Assembly (NCBI GenBank): GCA_047622605.1
Contig: JBLHND010000199.1
Coordinates: forward strand, 1 to 5,208
Length of the DNA: 5,208 nt
Source of the DNA: Motiliproteus sp047622605
GTDB taxonomy: Bacteria; Pseudomonadota; Gammaproteobacteria; Pseudomonadales; Balneatricaceae
Direction of reading: 5' to 3'
In this document: one piece after another, positions 4,706-5,208 of the stretch
Numbering within the stretch: the stretch's first letter is position 1
Layout of the letters: every line of letters starts with the position of its first letter
The notes under the pieces: model-generated
The model's database searches: none
What the model saw: only the letters and a program-made list of their open reading frames with translations
What the model was told of the DNA's origin: nothing
Position numbers and translations under genes: made by a program

Positions 4706-5208
4706 TTAAAGGGCCGTCAGCCGCGGTTGAGGTGCTTCAAGTTGGGGCTCAAGACTATAGAGGTGGCGGCGATCTTTAAAGATGTAGATCCGTGCTGAGC
4801 GACGCTGGATCTGCCATAACTCGGGAGCTTCGACCAGCGCTAGCAGTAAGGATTCAGCGCTGGGTCGTAGGTCGCTGGCGTCCGGGCTATCAGAGCGCAG
4901 ATCGGTGAATTGCCGGCTGGCCAGTACGCGGCAGATGCTGTGCAGGTCCCAGAAATCGGGAACGCTCGAAAGCGGTTCGAGCGGTCCGAGGAAGGAGGGT
5001 GAGACCAGGGCGCGTTGCTTGGCAAAAAACTTACGGATGCTGATATCGGGGCGTAAGCCAAGGCGGGCGTTGTTACGGGAATTGTCGCGGGCATTGCCGT
5101 CGAACGCCTGGCTCTGCAGCAGCTCGACCATCCGCGACAGATCAAAGTCGCAGGCTTTGATAAAATGCCAGGCAGGAGCAATGCTGTGGCGTGAGCCTAT
5201 GCTGTATT
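4706..5208 (-). CDS. C-terminal part of an unrecognised protein (5'-truncated by window edge)
   Basis: An open frame runs from the right edge (first full codon at 5206-5204) for 166 codons to TAA at 4708-4706. A Met occurs at 5131-5129, but the frame stays open for 25 codons upstream and the composition does not change there, so the true start is probably outside the window. I do not recognise the family. Visible features are a mixed-charge, soluble-looking sequence with FIKACDFDLSRMVELLQ near the edge, an Asn/Arg-rich stretch (DGNARDNSRNNARLGLRPD), a segment rich in Leu, Phe and Pro (PSFLGPLEPLSSVPDFWDLH), a probable helix SAESLLLALVEAPELWQIQ and a basic segment RRSARIYIFKDRRH. The tail is Pro-containing. 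No membrane helix or catalytic motif is evident. It has the same strand as the hydrolase gene and ends 124 bp before its start, so co-expression is possible. Confidence 0.65.
   Translation of the reverse strand, partial: YSIGSRHSIAPAWHFIKACDFDLSRMVELLQSQAFDGNARDNSRNNARLGLRPDISIRKFFAKQRALVSPSFLGPLEPLSSVPDFWDLHSICRVLASRQFTDLRSDSPDASDLRPSAESLLLALVEAPELWQIQRRSARIYIFKDRRHLYSLEPQLEAPQPRLTAL

Noticed and set aside
4840..5181. 113-codon minus-strand frame overlapping the right-edge gene
   Set aside because: Its product is Pro/Ser/Ala/Cys-rich in a pattern typical of an off-frame reading, whereas the overlapping frame continues open to the window edge with balanced composition.

Overview
The window carries six protein-coding genes or gene ends: four intact, plus one cut by each edge. 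It reads as ordinary chromosomal DNA of a gammaproteobacterium with moderate to high GC. The clues are a short-signal-peptide outer-membrane beta-barrel, a small CCGGGCCPC oxidoreductase-like protein, a fatty-acid dienoyl-CoA isomerase and REP-type palindromes. The genus cannot be named from the sequence; a marine or environmental gammaproteobacterium is an inference.

Layout, left to right. Positions 1-289 (+) hold the C-terminal end of a large SMC/SbcC/MukB-like ATPase. Nine bases later it meets the end of a convergent ten-helix DMT (EamA) permease (299-1201, -). After a 185-bp divergent intergenic region comes a 54-codon Cys-rich gene (1387-1551, +) with the oxidoreductase-like domain. Two REP palindromes in opposite orientation follow (1556-1578 and 1694-1716), enclosing an 11-bp tandem repeat. 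Together they almost exactly fill the space between the small gene and a convergent outer-membrane protein gene (1721-2473, -). Then come an Ech1-type dienoyl-CoA isomerase (2552-3367, -), a DUF2235/Tle1-like alpha/beta hydrolase (3556-4581, -), and the C-terminal part of an unrecognised protein (4706 to the right edge, -).

The four minus-strand genes from the right edge to 1721 run head to tail, but with gaps of 124, 188 and 78 bp. They need not form one operon, and their predicted functions (unknown, lipase-like hydrolase, beta-oxidation accessory enzyme, outer-membrane barrel) do not make one obvious pathway. A loose lipid/envelope theme is only an inference.

No complete undescribed system is visible. 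The parts most worth following up are the SMC-like ATPase cut by the left edge (possibly part of an Mks/Wadjet-like or other SMC-based locus lying outside the window), the lone Tle1-like hydrolase next to an unrecognised gene, the symmetric REP pair, and the small Cys-rich gene.
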